Positions 15,908 to 25,047 of a stretch of DNA of 64,000 nucleotides are shown here, piece after piece. Made by a program: the position numbers and the translations under genes. Source of the DNA: an uncultured Bacteroidota bacterium (lineage in GTDB: Bacteria; Bacteroidota; Bacteroidia; Chitinophagales; Chitinophagaceae); assembly GCA_903887415.1 (NCBI GenBank), contig CAISPO010000034.1, positions 1-64,000 of the forward strand, read 5' to 3'. Each line of letters opens with the position of its first letter. Positions within the stretch are counted from its first letter, which is position 1. The notes beneath the pieces are model-generated. The model saw only the letters and a list, made by a program, of their open reading frames with translations, ran no database searches and was not told where the DNA came from.

Positions 15908-16957
15908 CTATACTTCGATAGTCACATCACCATTTACCGGGTGCCCTACACAGGTAAGTATGCTGCCCTGCTGAAGGTCGGTATCCATAAGCACCTCATT
16001 GTAAGATAGCCAAACCTTGCCGCTGGTGCAGCGGGCGGCACAACTGCCGCAGCGGCCCACTTCGCAGCTATAGGGCAGTGCAAGGCCATGCTTTTTTGCC
16101 GCCTGCAGAATAGTATCGGGATACTCAATGGGGAAAACATATTCCTTGCCGAGGTATCTGATAGTGGCAGTATGCGTGGTTTTATCGGGCGGCTCAATTT
16201 TTAGAATATTCCGGTCGTTGGTATTGAAATTTTCTTTCCTGATCTGGTCATCATGTATGCCCTGCTCCTCCAGCGATATGATGGCCATGCGCATGTAGCT
16301 GAACGGGCCACAGATATAAAAGAGCAGATCACTTTTGGGTACTTGTGCATTTTCTTTTAGTAATACTGGCAATAGCGCCTTGCTGAGCCGTGCACGTGAA
16401 AGGTCGAAGGATGTGCTATATAAGAATATGACTTTGAATTTGGCAGGAAATTCTTCAGTTAATGCCTGTAGCTCATCGTAAAACACTACTTCCTCCCGCG
16501 AGCGGTTGCTATATACGAGCACTGTTTTTACTTCGGGCTGGGTGTGCAGCAACGTTTTGATAATGGAAAAAACAGGCGTGATCCCAATGCCCGCCGCAAA
16601 AAAGAAAACCTGCTTGGCAGATAGTGTAGCAGGCAATGTAAAAAGACCGGCAGCCCCGGTTGTGTACAATTTATCGCCCACCTGGGCTTTATCGATGAGC
16701 AGGCGCGAGTATGCGCCGTTGTCTATTCGCTTTATGGTAAAAGAGACTGGCTCGTTTAGTTCCGGAGAAGATGATAAGGAAAATGAACGCCGCTCCTCCT
16801 TGCCATGATGGGCAAAAACGAAAGTAATAAACTGGCCGGCGGTATAAGGTATCGGACTGCCGTCTTCACTGGCAATAACGAAAGTCTTTACCCCCGCCGC
16901 TTCCTCGCGGATGGATGTGATGACCAATGTTTTTAAATCTGGAGTAGCTGGAACCAT
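15908..16957 (-). CDS. FAD-dependent reductase with C-terminal 2Fe-2S ferredoxin domain (PaaE/Hmp-like)
   Basis: 349 residues in three parts: an FAD-binding barrel (about 1-105, with YTAGQFITF and RRSFSLSSSP), an NAD(P)H-binding domain (about 106-245, FFFAAGIGITPVFSII and FYICGPFSYMRM), and a plant-type ferredoxin domain (about 260-349). The ferredoxin cysteines are visible as SCEVGRCGSCAARC (C-x4-C-x2-C) with the fourth in ILTCVG. Such proteins pass electrons from NAD(P)H to an oxygenase or desaturase. Homologues are often called PaaE, but no phenylacetate genes are present, so the acceptor is unknown. It could serve the hydroxylase at 52029. Confidence 0.88.
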   Translation of the reverse strand: MVPATPDLKTLVITSIREEAAGVKTFVIASEDGSPIPYTAGQFITFVFAHHGKEERRSFSLSSSPELNEPVSFTIKRIDNGAYSRLLIDKAQVGDKLYTTGAAGLFTLPATLSAKQVFFFAAGIGITPVFSIIKTLLHTQPEVKTVLVYSNRSREEVVFYDELQALTEEFPAKFKVIFLYSTSFDLSRARLSKALLPVLLKENAQVPKSDLLFYICGPFSYMRMAIISLEEQGIHDDQIRKENFNTNDRNILKIEPPDKTTHTATIRYLGKEYVFPIEYPDTILQAAKKHGLALPYSCEVGRCGSCAARCTSGKVWLSYNEVLMDTDLQQGSILTCVGHPVNGDVTIEV

Positions 16958-17047
16958 AACAAAGCGTGAATAAAAATAGCTAATTTAACAGGAGTGCTAT
17001 TCAACGCCGCTACAATAAATAACTTTATAAGGCGTTTCGGGATAACT

Positions 17048-18118
17048 ATGAGGCTACCAGTCATTTTAATTTTAGCAGTTATACACCTGTTTTGCAGCAC
17101 ACCTTCATTTGCGCAAAAGCAGTTGACGAGGCTGGTGGGCGAGAGCCGTTACTATCTATATAAGGATGAGACCGGTAAGGAATATACTGTGCCGGTGGAT
17201 TCTATCCATTATGGATATGCGAAAAGCCGCAGCAATGAGTTGAGGTATATATACAACAACACAGTTGATACCGATAAATATCCGGAAACGGCCTATCTGC
17301 ACGATCCCGGGTTTTATGACATCTATCCTGCCGAGTATGATACGGCTATAAAAGTGGATAACAAGGAGGATTCATTATTGTTCATTGAAAACTGGAACAC
17401 TTCCTATGTGGAATTGGATGAGTTTGAAAAGAACGGGCCGGTGGAGCGGGAAATAAACCTGCTGAACAACGCACAGACCATTAATAAATACGGTCATAAT
17501 AAGCTCATCGAATCGAGGAGCATTTATACGCCGGACAGTAATGATTCTATTGTGCTTACCGGTTCTATCCAGTATAACTATGATAAAAGCGGGAAGCTCT
17601 CGCTGAAAAAATTTGTTCCTGCCAATGCACCAGATTCTGCTGTTGGCATACTATACTATTACAATGAGAAAAATCAGATTATAAAGATCGAGTCGCCAAA
17701 CAGGGTGGTGAATTTTTCTTATGATGGCAATGATGAAAAAAAAACAATTACCGTGCAGATAACGGAGTTTACAAAGAGTGATTCATCCTCTATAATGGTG
17801 CGGAACAACTACCTGTATGATAAAGGAGATCTGGTGCAATACCGGCAGGAGAAGAAATACAACACCACATGGAACACACTAATTAAGGATACGCTTACCT
17901 ACAATAGTGACCATTGGCTTACATCATTCACAGGCGGAGAAAGCGGGCTTTATCACCACTTCAGCATACGTTACAATTCCTTTGGGCAGCCGGTTTACCG
18001 CACATCGGAGGTGAGCGATGAGAAGTACACCCGCTTCCTGGCTAATGGCTCAAAGGTGAAGATATATGCCGCCGAGTGTCATTATTATTATGAATTTTAT
18101 AACCGCCCGAAACATTAA
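17048..18118 (+). CDS. Hypothetical secreted protein with YD-like repeats
   Basis: 356 residues from the ATG at 17048, which opens a signal peptide ending in PSFAQ. The frame extends to a GTG at 16994 that would mask it. The middle and C-terminal parts contain several Tyr-rich beta units (YNYDKSGKLSLKKF, LYYYNEKNQIIKIES, LYDKGDLVQYRQEKKYN) with the rhythm of YD/RHS-type or tail-fibre-like repeats. They are too few to make an RHS shell. No T9SS tail is seen. Function unknown. Confidence 0.65.
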   Translation: MRLPVILILAVIHLFCSTPSFAQKQLTRLVGESRYYLYKDETGKEYTVPVDSIHYGYAKSRSNELRYIYNNTVDTDKYPETAYLHDPGFYDIYPAEYDTAIKVDNKEDSLLFIENWNTSYVELDEFEKNGPVEREINLLNNAQTINKYGHNKLIESRSIYTPDSNDSIVLTGSIQYNYDKSGKLSLKKFVPANAPDSAVGILYYYNEKNQIIKIESPNRVVNFSYDGNDEKKTITVQITEFTKSDSSSIMVRNNYLYDKGDLVQYRQEKKYNTTWNTLIKDTLTYNSDHWLTSFTGGESGLYHHFSIRYNSFGQPVYRTSEVSDEKYTRFLANGSKVKIYAAECHYYYEFYNRPKH

Positions 18119-18121
18119 TCC

Positions 18122-18129
18122 TACTTTTG
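18122..18129 (+). promoter_or_regulatory. TAnnTTTG box directly before arfB
   Basis: TACTTTTG fits the consensus and ends only four bases before the GTG start at 18134, so the mRNA would be leaderless or the true start lies further in. Confidence 0.45.
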
Positions 18130-18133
18130 CACG

Positions 18134-18532
18134 GTGAACAACTTTTCTTCTGAAATATCTTTTAAAACAGCGCGCAGCGGCGGAAAGGGCGGCCAAAACG
18201 TGAACAAGGTGGAAACCATGGTAGAGGCATTATGGCATGTAGCCTCTTCCCGCTTTTTCACAGACGAAGAAAAAGAACTGATACAGGCAAAGCTGCAAAA
18301 GAAAATAAATAAGGAAGGCCAACTGGCAGTGAGAAGCAGTGAGGCCCGCTCGCAACTGGAAAACAAAGCCATAGCCCAGAACAAAATGGAGCGCCTGGTA
18401 GCCAAAAGCCTCATAAAACCCAAGAAACGCAAGCCCACTAAAATATCTAAAGAGGCGAAGGAGAAAAGGCTGGACAGCAAGAAGAAGGAATCGATGAAGA
18501 AGGAGATGCGGAAGCCTCCTCCTTTAATGTGA
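18134..18532 (+). CDS. arfB: Alternative ribosome-rescue factor / peptidyl-tRNA hydrolase ArfB
   Basis: A 132-residue release-factor-like protein. The GGQ catalytic motif is at residues 19-21 within SGGKGGQNVNKVET, and the C-terminal third is a Lys/Arg-rich tail (KKRKPTKISKEAKEKR) ending near MRKPPPLM. In ArfB (YaeJ) this tail enters the empty mRNA channel of a stalled ribosome while GGQ hydrolyses the peptidyl-tRNA. There is no stop-codon recognition domain, which separates it from RF1/RF2. The start is GTG. Confidence 0.93.
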   Translation: MNNFSSEISFKTARSGGKGGQNVNKVETMVEALWHVASSRFFTDEEKELIQAKLQKKINKEGQLAVRSSEARSQLENKAIAQNKMERLVAKSLIKPKKRKPTKISKEAKEKRLDSKKKESMKKEMRKPPPLM

Positions 18533-18662
18533 AAATCTGGAAATGTGCAGATGTGAAAATTGTTCCGGCATTTTACTGATTGCACCGGTCAGGCCAGTGG
18601 TATTTTGTTTATTGGGAAAGCTGTGGCCGGCGATGATCCTGTGCCAGAGCAGTCGCGCAATA

Positions 18663-20138
18663 TCAATTTATTCTGCAGACCGCAAAACTATATCCCTGTG
18701 GCGTATGGGTCAACGGGATACCTAAGAACTTTCTTCTTTCTTCCGTGCGCCAATCATATATAATAGTGCATTTGCTCAGGATTTCATCAGCAGAGGGCAT
18801 ATACATTTGCTGCAGTACCAGGGTATCGCCCTTTTTAATGTGAACTCCGTCATAGAACCTTATGTCTTTTATGTCATCTACCAGCGGCCAAAGATTAACC
18901 GTGACAAAAACATTCTTGCCGTTGTGTACAAAACGATTAATAATATGCCGCGCCGCGGCATAGTCTTTCCGGTCATTTTTATAGTCAATGAATAAAATAA
19001 ACACCCGCAGAAAAACTAACGATCCCGCCACATAAGTAGCTATAGTAAAAGCACTTGCCAACGTTTTTAAGAAACTCTTTGGCAATGACAAAATGTTCAG
19101 GAACAGGTAAACAGACAAGGGTAAAATGAACTGCGTAGCATTATAAACCGTGGGCGATGCGTAGAGAATGAACGCTACAATGCCATACAGTATCATTAAC
19201 TGTAGAGCGCCGACCAGTACCACAATAATGGCCGGGCTTTTCTTTAACCGTGCTAAAAGTGATCTCACGTAAAAAACGATGCACAGCAGGAATAGCACCA
19301 GGAACCCAAAATTGAGCGGAGCTAAAAGCCAGTAATGTATGAAGAGTTTTACAGACCGGTCTTTACGGGTCATTGCTGCGGAGGCGTGCAGGCGAACATT
19401 GTTTACGGTATCTGTAAAGCCATGTGGAGACGCCGACAATATCACATAAAAAAGCAAACCTATAACTGCAAAACGAGCCGTATTTATAAGTACTGTTTTA
19501 AAAACGTTATCCGTATTTAGCAGCTCGAAAGTCACGAAGAACAGGAAACAGAAATAAAAGCAAATAACCTGTGTTGCGAACATTACCGAGAAAATAATGC
19601 AGATAAGGAAGTTGAACAACGCTGTATTTAATTCCTTTCGTTTATTGTAAAGCAGGAAAACAATAAAGACTAATAATACGGTAATAGTCTCTGGCCGGCC
19701 CACGGTGGGAATAAGGTATGTAACCAAATATACTACCGATAATAACAACATTGTTTTCAACGGCCCGGTGAGTTTTTCGGGTAAGAGTGAAGCAATAGTG
19801 CGGCAATACAAAAACAGCCCGGCAATGCTGAAAAGCGAGCAAATGAAAAAAACAGTTTTTACACCAGGGTGTATCTTGCTGAGCGAACCCAGAAGCATAG
19901 GAAAGAAAGGAACATAATAATTGAATTTCATGGCTTCCTGAGCATCCGTAACCATGCCCAGCACCGCGACTTCGTAGAGTGGGTTAACAAGGCCAAGGCC
20001 ATGTGAGTATAACAACGCCGCCGGAATGAAAACCCTGGAGTCCGTACCAGGCGTAGGATACACATTCAGCGCAAACAAAATAAGGATAACAGATATCACA
20101 CCCGTTAACGAATAAAGCAACACCTTAAATCTGTTCAT
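18663..20138 (-). CDS. Multi-pass membrane protein, PMT/GT-C-like
   Basis: A 491-residue protein with about eleven membrane helices. An acidic motif after the first helix (NVYPTPGTDSRVFIPAALL) and a C-terminal soluble segment of about 90 residues (AARHIINRFVHNGKNVFVTVN) fit the general plan of GT-C glycosyltransferases that use lipid-linked sugars. The catalytic Asp assignment is inference. The gene stands alone, 45 bases after a RemB/Wzi-like barrel gene on the same strand, so the two may be co-transcribed and act on the same surface polymer. The 130 bases between arfB and this gene hold nothing I recognise. Confidence 0.6.
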   Translation of the reverse strand: MNRFKVLLYSLTGVISVILILFALNVYPTPGTDSRVFIPAALLYSHGLGLVNPLYEVAVLGMVTDAQEAMKFNYYVPFFPMLLGSLSKIHPGVKTVFFICSLFSIAGLFLYCRTIASLLPEKLTGPLKTMLLLSVVYLVTYLIPTVGRPETITVLLVFIVFLLYNKRKELNTALFNFLICIIFSVMFATQVICFYFCFLFFVTFELLNTDNVFKTVLINTARFAVIGLLFYVILSASPHGFTDTVNNVRLHASAAMTRKDRSVKLFIHYWLLAPLNFGFLVLFLLCIVFYVRSLLARLKKSPAIIVVLVGALQLMILYGIVAFILYASPTVYNATQFILPLSVYLFLNILSLPKSFLKTLASAFTIATYVAGSLVFLRVFILFIDYKNDRKDYAAARHIINRFVHNGKNVFVTVNLWPLVDDIKDIRFYDGVHIKKGDTLVLQQMYMPSADEILSKCTIIYDWRTEERRKFLGIPLTHTPQGYSFAVCRIN

Positions 20139-20183
20139 AACCCTTGTTCCCGATAAGCCTTGTAAGATAGGAATTTTGCACGT

Positions 20184-21953
20184 TTAGAAAAAATCATAGT
20201 CTCGCCTTGAAGCATTCAGCCGTATGCCCACATAAAAATAGTTGGTAGTGAGCGGGCCATAGACAGGGCCAGTAGTGGAATAATCATTATTATATATGCC
20301 CGCATTATTGGCATACTTCCTATAGGTATCACCTATATCTATAAACATATTTCTGCGTACCTGGTAAGAGAAATTGATGTTCACCATCTCGCAATGGCTT
20401 TTCGGGCCGTTTATCATAGTTATCCCATATTGCTCCGGTGCGGTAATGTAGGGGTTAAATATGTTGTTGCCGAGGTTTGCACCTCCGGTGTCCACACCTT
20501 GTATATAGTATGTGCCTTTAAGCGTGATGTAAAGATTTTTTACCGGCTGATATTTTGCCACACCCACAATGCGTATAAAGCCGGAACCGAGCGGATCAGC
20601 AAGCGGCTGGTTATAGTTGGTATAGTTGGCAAGCGTGTCTTTTGCCGCATAGGTATAAGGGCGCACAGCATCGATCTCTCCCTGCAGGTCCAGGTTCTTT
20701 ATGGTGAATGCGTCAAAGTATTTGCCCCCGGCCTGTATGCCCCATTTGTTGCCATACCATCCTTTACTGCTGATGAGCTCTTTGGCCCTGAACTCATTGA
20801 ACATAAGCTGGCCATAAAACTGCAGGTGCTTTGCGACAATCGCCTTGGCGCTCATACCCAGTATCGACTTATCACCTTCACCGTTAAAGCGGTTTACCGC
20901 CGTAGAAAAAATAATCGGGTTGAGATAGGAAATTTCATAACTGTTGGGCCGGTCAAACACTTCAGCTTCAAAAAAGCCGAGGTTAAGCCACTTACAGGTA
21001 TTCCAGGTAAGGTAATGGATGGTAGAGTATTTATGTGCAATGAGGCCATCCCCCTGGTTCTTGTCATATTGCGGCGTTAGCTCCAGGTACAGGCATTCGT
21101 AATTGATATGCCATATACGCGTCTGCAACTGCAGAAAGGGGGTATTCGATGAATAGTCTGTGAGAAAGAGGCTGCTGATGCCATCGCCCAGGAAGTGCTT
21201 GCCGGAGCCAAAGGATACATTCACGTGGTTTTTTACCGCATCGAAATTTACATATCCACTGGCCTGGAGATAGTCATAGCGGGAAGTAGCGCCGGTAGCA
21301 ATACCGGGCAGCAAGAAATAGTCAGCACCCGGCACATTCTGATGTTTTTGGTCAGTAACGGAATTATAAACAAAATAAGGATATTGTTCCTGGTTGTCCA
21401 CTACTGATGTATAGAAACCTATCTTTTTGGCTATCCATCCGCGCAGCTCTGCCCCCTGGCTATTGGTGATGAGCTTATGTGGTATGCTTAAAGGCTCGGG
21501 CGTGTTTTGCTGGTACATGCCTATGCCGCTAAGCACCGGGTTCACAACCACAAAAAAGTCCTTTGTTTTCACATATGCAAGGTCATATTGTTTGGTATAA
21601 AAGGTATTGAACCAGGAAAGTTTTGAGTTGATCGCGCCGTTCTCATTCTTCGCCCATTCCCCGCTTTCAGAGACCATCTGCTCTATATTGTACCAGTCTA
21701 TTTGTGAAATATTCTTTTTGGCAAGCGTATCACTGCCAACCGGCGGCACTAAAGACTCGAGAAAAGATATTGCATTCCTGCGCGATTCAGGTTTGTCGCC
21801 GGTGCACAGTGTATCAGAAAGCCGGCCTGATCGTGTCTCCAGGCGGTCCAGCACATGATTGTCTTCAGAGCCTATCTGCAAAAAAGTGGTTTGGGCATGT
21901 GAAAAGACAGCAGTTGATAATAATGCCGAAAGCAGGCAGGCTTTTTTAAGCAT
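20184..21953 (-). CDS. Outer-membrane barrel of the RemB / capsule-assembly Wzi type
   Basis: A 589-residue exported protein (signal peptide to SHAQ). The first ~140 mature residues are soluble, and the rest is a large beta-barrel with many aromatic strand ends. The segment FGSGKHFLGDGISSLFLTDYSSNTPFLQLQ resembles the conserved DG-x-R/S-LLLSD-x-SN part of RemB, a gliding-associated outer-membrane protein related to Wzi, which anchors capsule. It ends in RRDYDFF, an aromatic residue as expected for barrel insertion. I assign the family with moderate confidence and cannot tell whether it serves gliding or polysaccharide attachment. Confidence 0.65.
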   Translation of the reverse strand: MLKKACLLSALLSTAVFSHAQTTFLQIGSEDNHVLDRLETRSGRLSDTLCTGDKPESRRNAISFLESLVPPVGSDTLAKKNISQIDWYNIEQMVSESGEWAKNENGAINSKLSWFNTFYTKQYDLAYVKTKDFFVVVNPVLSGIGMYQQNTPEPLSIPHKLITNSQGAELRGWIAKKIGFYTSVVDNQEQYPYFVYNSVTDQKHQNVPGADYFLLPGIATGATSRYDYLQASGYVNFDAVKNHVNVSFGSGKHFLGDGISSLFLTDYSSNTPFLQLQTRIWHINYECLYLELTPQYDKNQGDGLIAHKYSTIHYLTWNTCKWLNLGFFEAEVFDRPNSYEISYLNPIIFSTAVNRFNGEGDKSILGMSAKAIVAKHLQFYGQLMFNEFRAKELISSKGWYGNKWGIQAGGKYFDAFTIKNLDLQGEIDAVRPYTYAAKDTLANYTNYNQPLADPLGSGFIRIVGVAKYQPVKNLYITLKGTYYIQGVDTGGANLGNNIFNPYITAPEQYGITMINGPKSHCEMVNINFSYQVRRNMFIDIGDTYRKYANNAGIYNNDYSTTGPVYGPLTTNYFYVGIRLNASRRDYDFF

Positions 21954-22030
21954 AAACGATATTTTTCAGATGCGTTTGGTAGATTTGCAGGAACGGAGTT
22001 TCCCGCATAAACCGGTACGAATATACCATT

Positions 22031-23362
22031 ATGTTTTCAAAACTAATCAAGAAGGCCACCCTGGTCAACGAAGGAGTAAGCGCTGTAAAAGACGTATTCA
22101 TAAAGGATGGCTTCATAGAGCGTATTGACGATAACATCCAGCCCACCGGCAACTGCCTGGAGATAAACGGAGAAGGGCTGTACCTGCTTCCGGGGGTCAT
22201 TGACGACCAGGTACACTTTCGGGAGCCGGGGCTAACACACAAAGCCACGATTGCCACAGAAGCCCATGCAGCAATAGCTGGCGGTACTACTTCATTCATG
22301 GAAATGCCCAATACCAATCCGCCTGCGCTGACGCAGGAACTGCTGGAAATGAAATACGATATCGGGGCTGCGACTTCGGTAGCCAACTATTCTTTTTTCA
22401 TGGGCGTATCCAACAGTAATGCGGATGACGTGCTGCGCACCAATGACAAAAAGAAAAGCGTTTGCGGGGTAAAGATATTCATGGGCTCCAGCACCGGCGA
22501 TATGCTGGTGGACAACTACATTACGCTCTCTAAGATCTTCTCCGAGTCCGAGTTGCTGATTGCCACGCACTGCGAGAACGAGAACGTCATAAACGCCAAT
22601 AAAGCGAAGTACCCGGATGCTGACAATGCATCTTATCATCCCCTGATACGCGATACGGAGGCCTGTTTTGAAAGCTCTTTTTCAGCAGTGCAGCTTGCCA
22701 AGCAATACAACACCCGTCTGCATATACTGCATATATCCACTGCCAAGGAACTGCAGTTGTTCACCAATATGTTCCCGCTGGCAGATAAACGTATCACATC
22801 CGAGGTTTGTGTACATCACCTCCATTTTACGGCAGATGATTATGCGCAGTTCGGTAACCTCATCAAGTGCAACCCGGCTATAAAAGCGCCGGAAAATAAA
22901 GCGGCATTGTGGGAAGCGCTGCTCGATGACCGGCTGGACATTATAGCCACAGATCACGCTCCGCATACCTGGGATGAAAAGCAGCAGCCCTACCAGAAAG
23001 CGCCATCTGGCGTGCCGCTGGTGCAGCATTCTTTACTGCTGATGTTGCAATATGTGAAAGAAGGCCGCATCTCCATAGAAAAAGTTGTGGAGAAAATGTG
23101 CCATGCGCCGGCACAATGTTTCCAGATAGCCAAGCGCGGCTACTTACGCGAAGGCTATCACGCCGACCTCGTGTTGGTGGACATGAACAACACCACCAAA
23201 GTGACCAAAGAAAACATTTTGTACAAATGCGGCTGGTCTCCATTTGAGGGGCATACATTTCCAGCGGAAGTTCGCTACACTTTCATTAATGGCCAGATAG
23301 CATATAATGATGGGAAGGTGAATGATATGGTTCGGGGACAGCGATTAATGTTTGAACGGTAG
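22031..23362 (+). CDS. pyrC: Dihydroorotase (class I)
   Basis: A 443-residue amidohydrolase for the third step of pyrimidine synthesis (carbamoyl-aspartate to dihydroorotate). Marks are PGVIDDQVHFREPGLTHKA (from about residue 54), the GGTTSFMEMPNTNPPA block and ATDHAPH near residue 310. In most class I enzymes the first motif is H-x-H; here it is QVH, with His62 kept. I recall the Gln from other Bacteroidota dihydroorotases, but it removes one standard metal ligand. Allantoinase is the main alternative; MPNTNPP and the lack of purine genes favour pyrC. The ATG at 22031 has no visible ribosome site. Confidence 0.88.
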   Translation: MFSKLIKKATLVNEGVSAVKDVFIKDGFIERIDDNIQPTGNCLEINGEGLYLLPGVIDDQVHFREPGLTHKATIATEAHAAIAGGTTSFMEMPNTNPPALTQELLEMKYDIGAATSVANYSFFMGVSNSNADDVLRTNDKKKSVCGVKIFMGSSTGDMLVDNYITLSKIFSESELLIATHCENENVINANKAKYPDADNASYHPLIRDTEACFESSFSAVQLAKQYNTRLHILHISTAKELQLFTNMFPLADKRITSEVCVHHLHFTADDYAQFGNLIKCNPAIKAPENKAALWEALLDDRLDIIATDHAPHTWDEKQQPYQKAPSGVPLVQHSLLLMLQYVKEGRISIEKVVEKMCHAPAQCFQIAKRGYLREGYHADLVLVDMNNTTKVTKENILYKCGWSPFEGHTFPAEVRYTFINGQIAYNDGKVNDMVRGQRLMFER

Positions 23363-23380
23363 TATGCCACATGTACGTTT

Positions 23381-23408
23381 GTAGAGACGCCATGCATGGT
23401 GTCTCTAC
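23381..23408. repeat. GTAGAGAC palindrome, copy 2
   Basis: GTAGAGAC and GTCTCTAC arms enclose GCCATGCATGGT. It lies 18 bases after the pyrC stop codon and may end that transcript. AATACAC follows, as in some other copies. Confidence 0.8.
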
Positions 23409-23459
23409 AATACACGGCTGAACAATGTGTACTGGCCGATAATGTATGAAATGTATTAT

Positions 23460-23483
23460 GTAGAGACACCATGGCGTCTCTGC
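23460..23483. repeat. GTAGAGAC palindrome, copy 3 (short core)
   Basis: A 24-bp version (GTAGAGACACC then ATGGCGTCTCTGC), 51 bases after copy 2 and in the same orientation. It is followed by CATACACAAAT, which also follows copy 6. An ATG inside it makes the longest frame of the next gene start within the repeat. Confidence 0.8.
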
Positions 23484-23509
23484 CATACACAAATAATTCA
23501 GATACGGTA

Positions 23510-24850
23510 ATGCAAAACGACAAAACCACACTCCGGGACCTGTCCATTTTCACCTCTGACGGGAGCGGAGATGTATTTGCGTTGACAGACCATACCACCA
23601 CCCATGCAGGCAGGGATATGCTTCGCAGGCACATTCAGCACCCTCCCGATACTTATGATAAGTTAAAGGAACTGCAGGATGCTGTGAAATTCTGGTATGC
23701 AAATGCAGAATCGTGGCCTAAGGTAATATTGAACGGTACACTGGTAATGCTGGATAAATTCTTTGAATCGGCCGATAGCCTTTCAACACCTCCCAGCGGG
23801 ATCACATTGTTGCTCAATTCTTATTTTCAGAAATTGCTGCACAAGCAGGAATATTTTTATACCCGCTTCTCACTTTCCCACTTAGCCGACTTTCTGAATG
23901 GCTGTACTCAGCTTGCTGAGATAGCACAACGGGGAGATGTACCGCCCCTTCTGAAACGTGAACTTGAAACCATAAAAGAAGAACTGAATCACCGCCTCAC
24001 AGCGTCAATCTCCGCTATCACCAAAGAAACGAAGTATGCCGACCTCATGCAGCTTGACTACCGGGCCAGGCGGGAGATGAAGCATATGGTGTACCGGCTG
24101 GCAGACAGCTATGCCCGGCTGGATGCATGGCGGTCTATGGCAATCGCTACAAAAGTGCACGGATGGGTGTTCCCGGAATTATTACCTGCCAGCCCGGTTT
24201 GCATGGAAACAACGGGTCTCAGTCACCCATTACTAAAAGAGCCGGTCAGCTATGATATTGCATTTGAACAGGACAGGAATTTTCTTTTACTTACCGGCGC
24301 TAATATGTCTGGGAAGACAACCTTTATGCGAGCCCTCGGGGTAGGTGCGCTGCTGGCCCATGTGGGTATGGGTGTGCCTGCACGGATTATGCGCATCAGT
24401 TTTCTGCAAGGCATTATCACCAATATGCAGGTGGAAGATAACATACTGCGGGGCGAAAGTTATTTCTTTGCCGAGGTGCAGCGCATGAAGCAGACCGCCG
24501 AAAAACTATTGAAGCGCGAACCGCACCTGGTGCTTATGGATGAATTGTTTAAGGGAACCAATGTACATGATGCCTATGAATGTACCCGGGCTGTTATGGA
24601 TGGCTTGCTGCACCACCCCAACCACCTCATGATCATTTCCACGCACCTTTACGAGGTGGCGCAGCAATTCAAGGCAGACAATGTGCGTAATAAGGAAATA
24701 CTTTTTTATTACTTTGTCACGACTATGAGCACCGCTGGTGAATATAAATTCACGTACGAGCTGAAAAGCGGTATTTCTGATGACCGGATAGGCTACAGGA
24801 TACTGCAGAAAGAAGGTGTTATTGATCTATTGAACAGGAGCGTATCCTGA
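23510..24850 (+). CDS. MutS-family ATPase, short form without mismatch-recognition domain
   Basis: 446 residues from the ATG at 23510. The longest frame begins at 23471 inside a GTAGAGAC repeat, so its first 13 codons are unlikely to be native. The N-terminal ~230 residues form the helical core/lever, and the C-terminal part is the MutS ABC ATPase: Walker A TGANMSGKTTFMRA at about 263, a Q/signature region (NILRGESYFFAEVQRMKQ), Walker B LVLMDELFKGTN and ISTHLYEV. Domains I-II of MutS are missing, as in the small MutS-like proteins widespread in Bacteroidota. A role in mismatch repair is therefore not supported, and its DNA substrate is unknown. No Smr nuclease tail is present. Confidence 0.85.
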   Translation: MQNDKTTLRDLSIFTSDGSGDVFALTDHTTTHAGRDMLRRHIQHPPDTYDKLKELQDAVKFWYANAESWPKVILNGTLVMLDKFFESADSLSTPPSGITLLLNSYFQKLLHKQEYFYTRFSLSHLADFLNGCTQLAEIAQRGDVPPLLKRELETIKEELNHRLTASISAITKETKYADLMQLDYRARREMKHMVYRLADSYARLDAWRSMAIATKVHGWVFPELLPASPVCMETTGLSHPLLKEPVSYDIAFEQDRNFLLLTGANMSGKTTFMRALGVGALLAHVGMGVPARIMRISFLQGIITNMQVEDNILRGESYFFAEVQRMKQTAEKLLKREPHLVLMDELFKGTNVHDAYECTRAVMDGLLHHPNHLMIISTHLYEVAQQFKADNVRNKEILFYYFVTTMSTAGEYKFTYELKSGISDDRIGYRILQKEGVIDLLNRSVS

Positions 24851-24882
24851 CGAAAACGATTGTTAATTCAAAATTTTATATC

Positions 24883-25038
24883 GTGGCCCTTACCAAAAAA
24901 ACAAAAGGTGTGCTGGTAATTATCCTCTTCATGGCAATTCTGTTGCTGCCGGTATGTTATGCACTGCTCCGAGACCGTTTTTTTTCGCATAATGATGTGA
25001 AACAGGACCAGCCCGTAGGTGCGCCAGTTGGCAAGTAG
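24883..25038 (+). CDS. Small single-pass membrane protein (51 residues)
   Basis: A GTG-initiated frame: a basic start (VALTKKTKG), one strongly hydrophobic helix of about 20 residues (VLVIILFMAILLLPVCYALL), then a polar tail with DRFF and QDQPVGAPVGK. The positive-inside charge pattern predicts N-in/C-out. It lies between the MutS-like gene and the convergent threonine aldolase gene. The coding case rests on this pattern alone, and the start is uncertain. Confidence 0.4.
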   Translation: MALTKKTKGVLVIILFMAILLLPVCYALLRDRFFSHNDVKQDQPVGAPVGK

Positions 25039-25047
25039 AAGAGATTC

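Noticed and set aside
18121-18585. 154-codon minus-strand frame
   Set aside because: It is antisense to arfB; the Phe/Ser-rich part mirrors the Lys-rich tail of ArfB.
18533-18662. Possible gene remnant (frame reading TGQASGILFIGKAVAGDD)
   Set aside because: It reads like protein by eye but is short, matches no family I know, and has no start or upstream similarity.
23510-24850. Mismatch repair MutS
   Set aside because: Domains I and II are missing, so it cannot recognise mismatches in the usual way.
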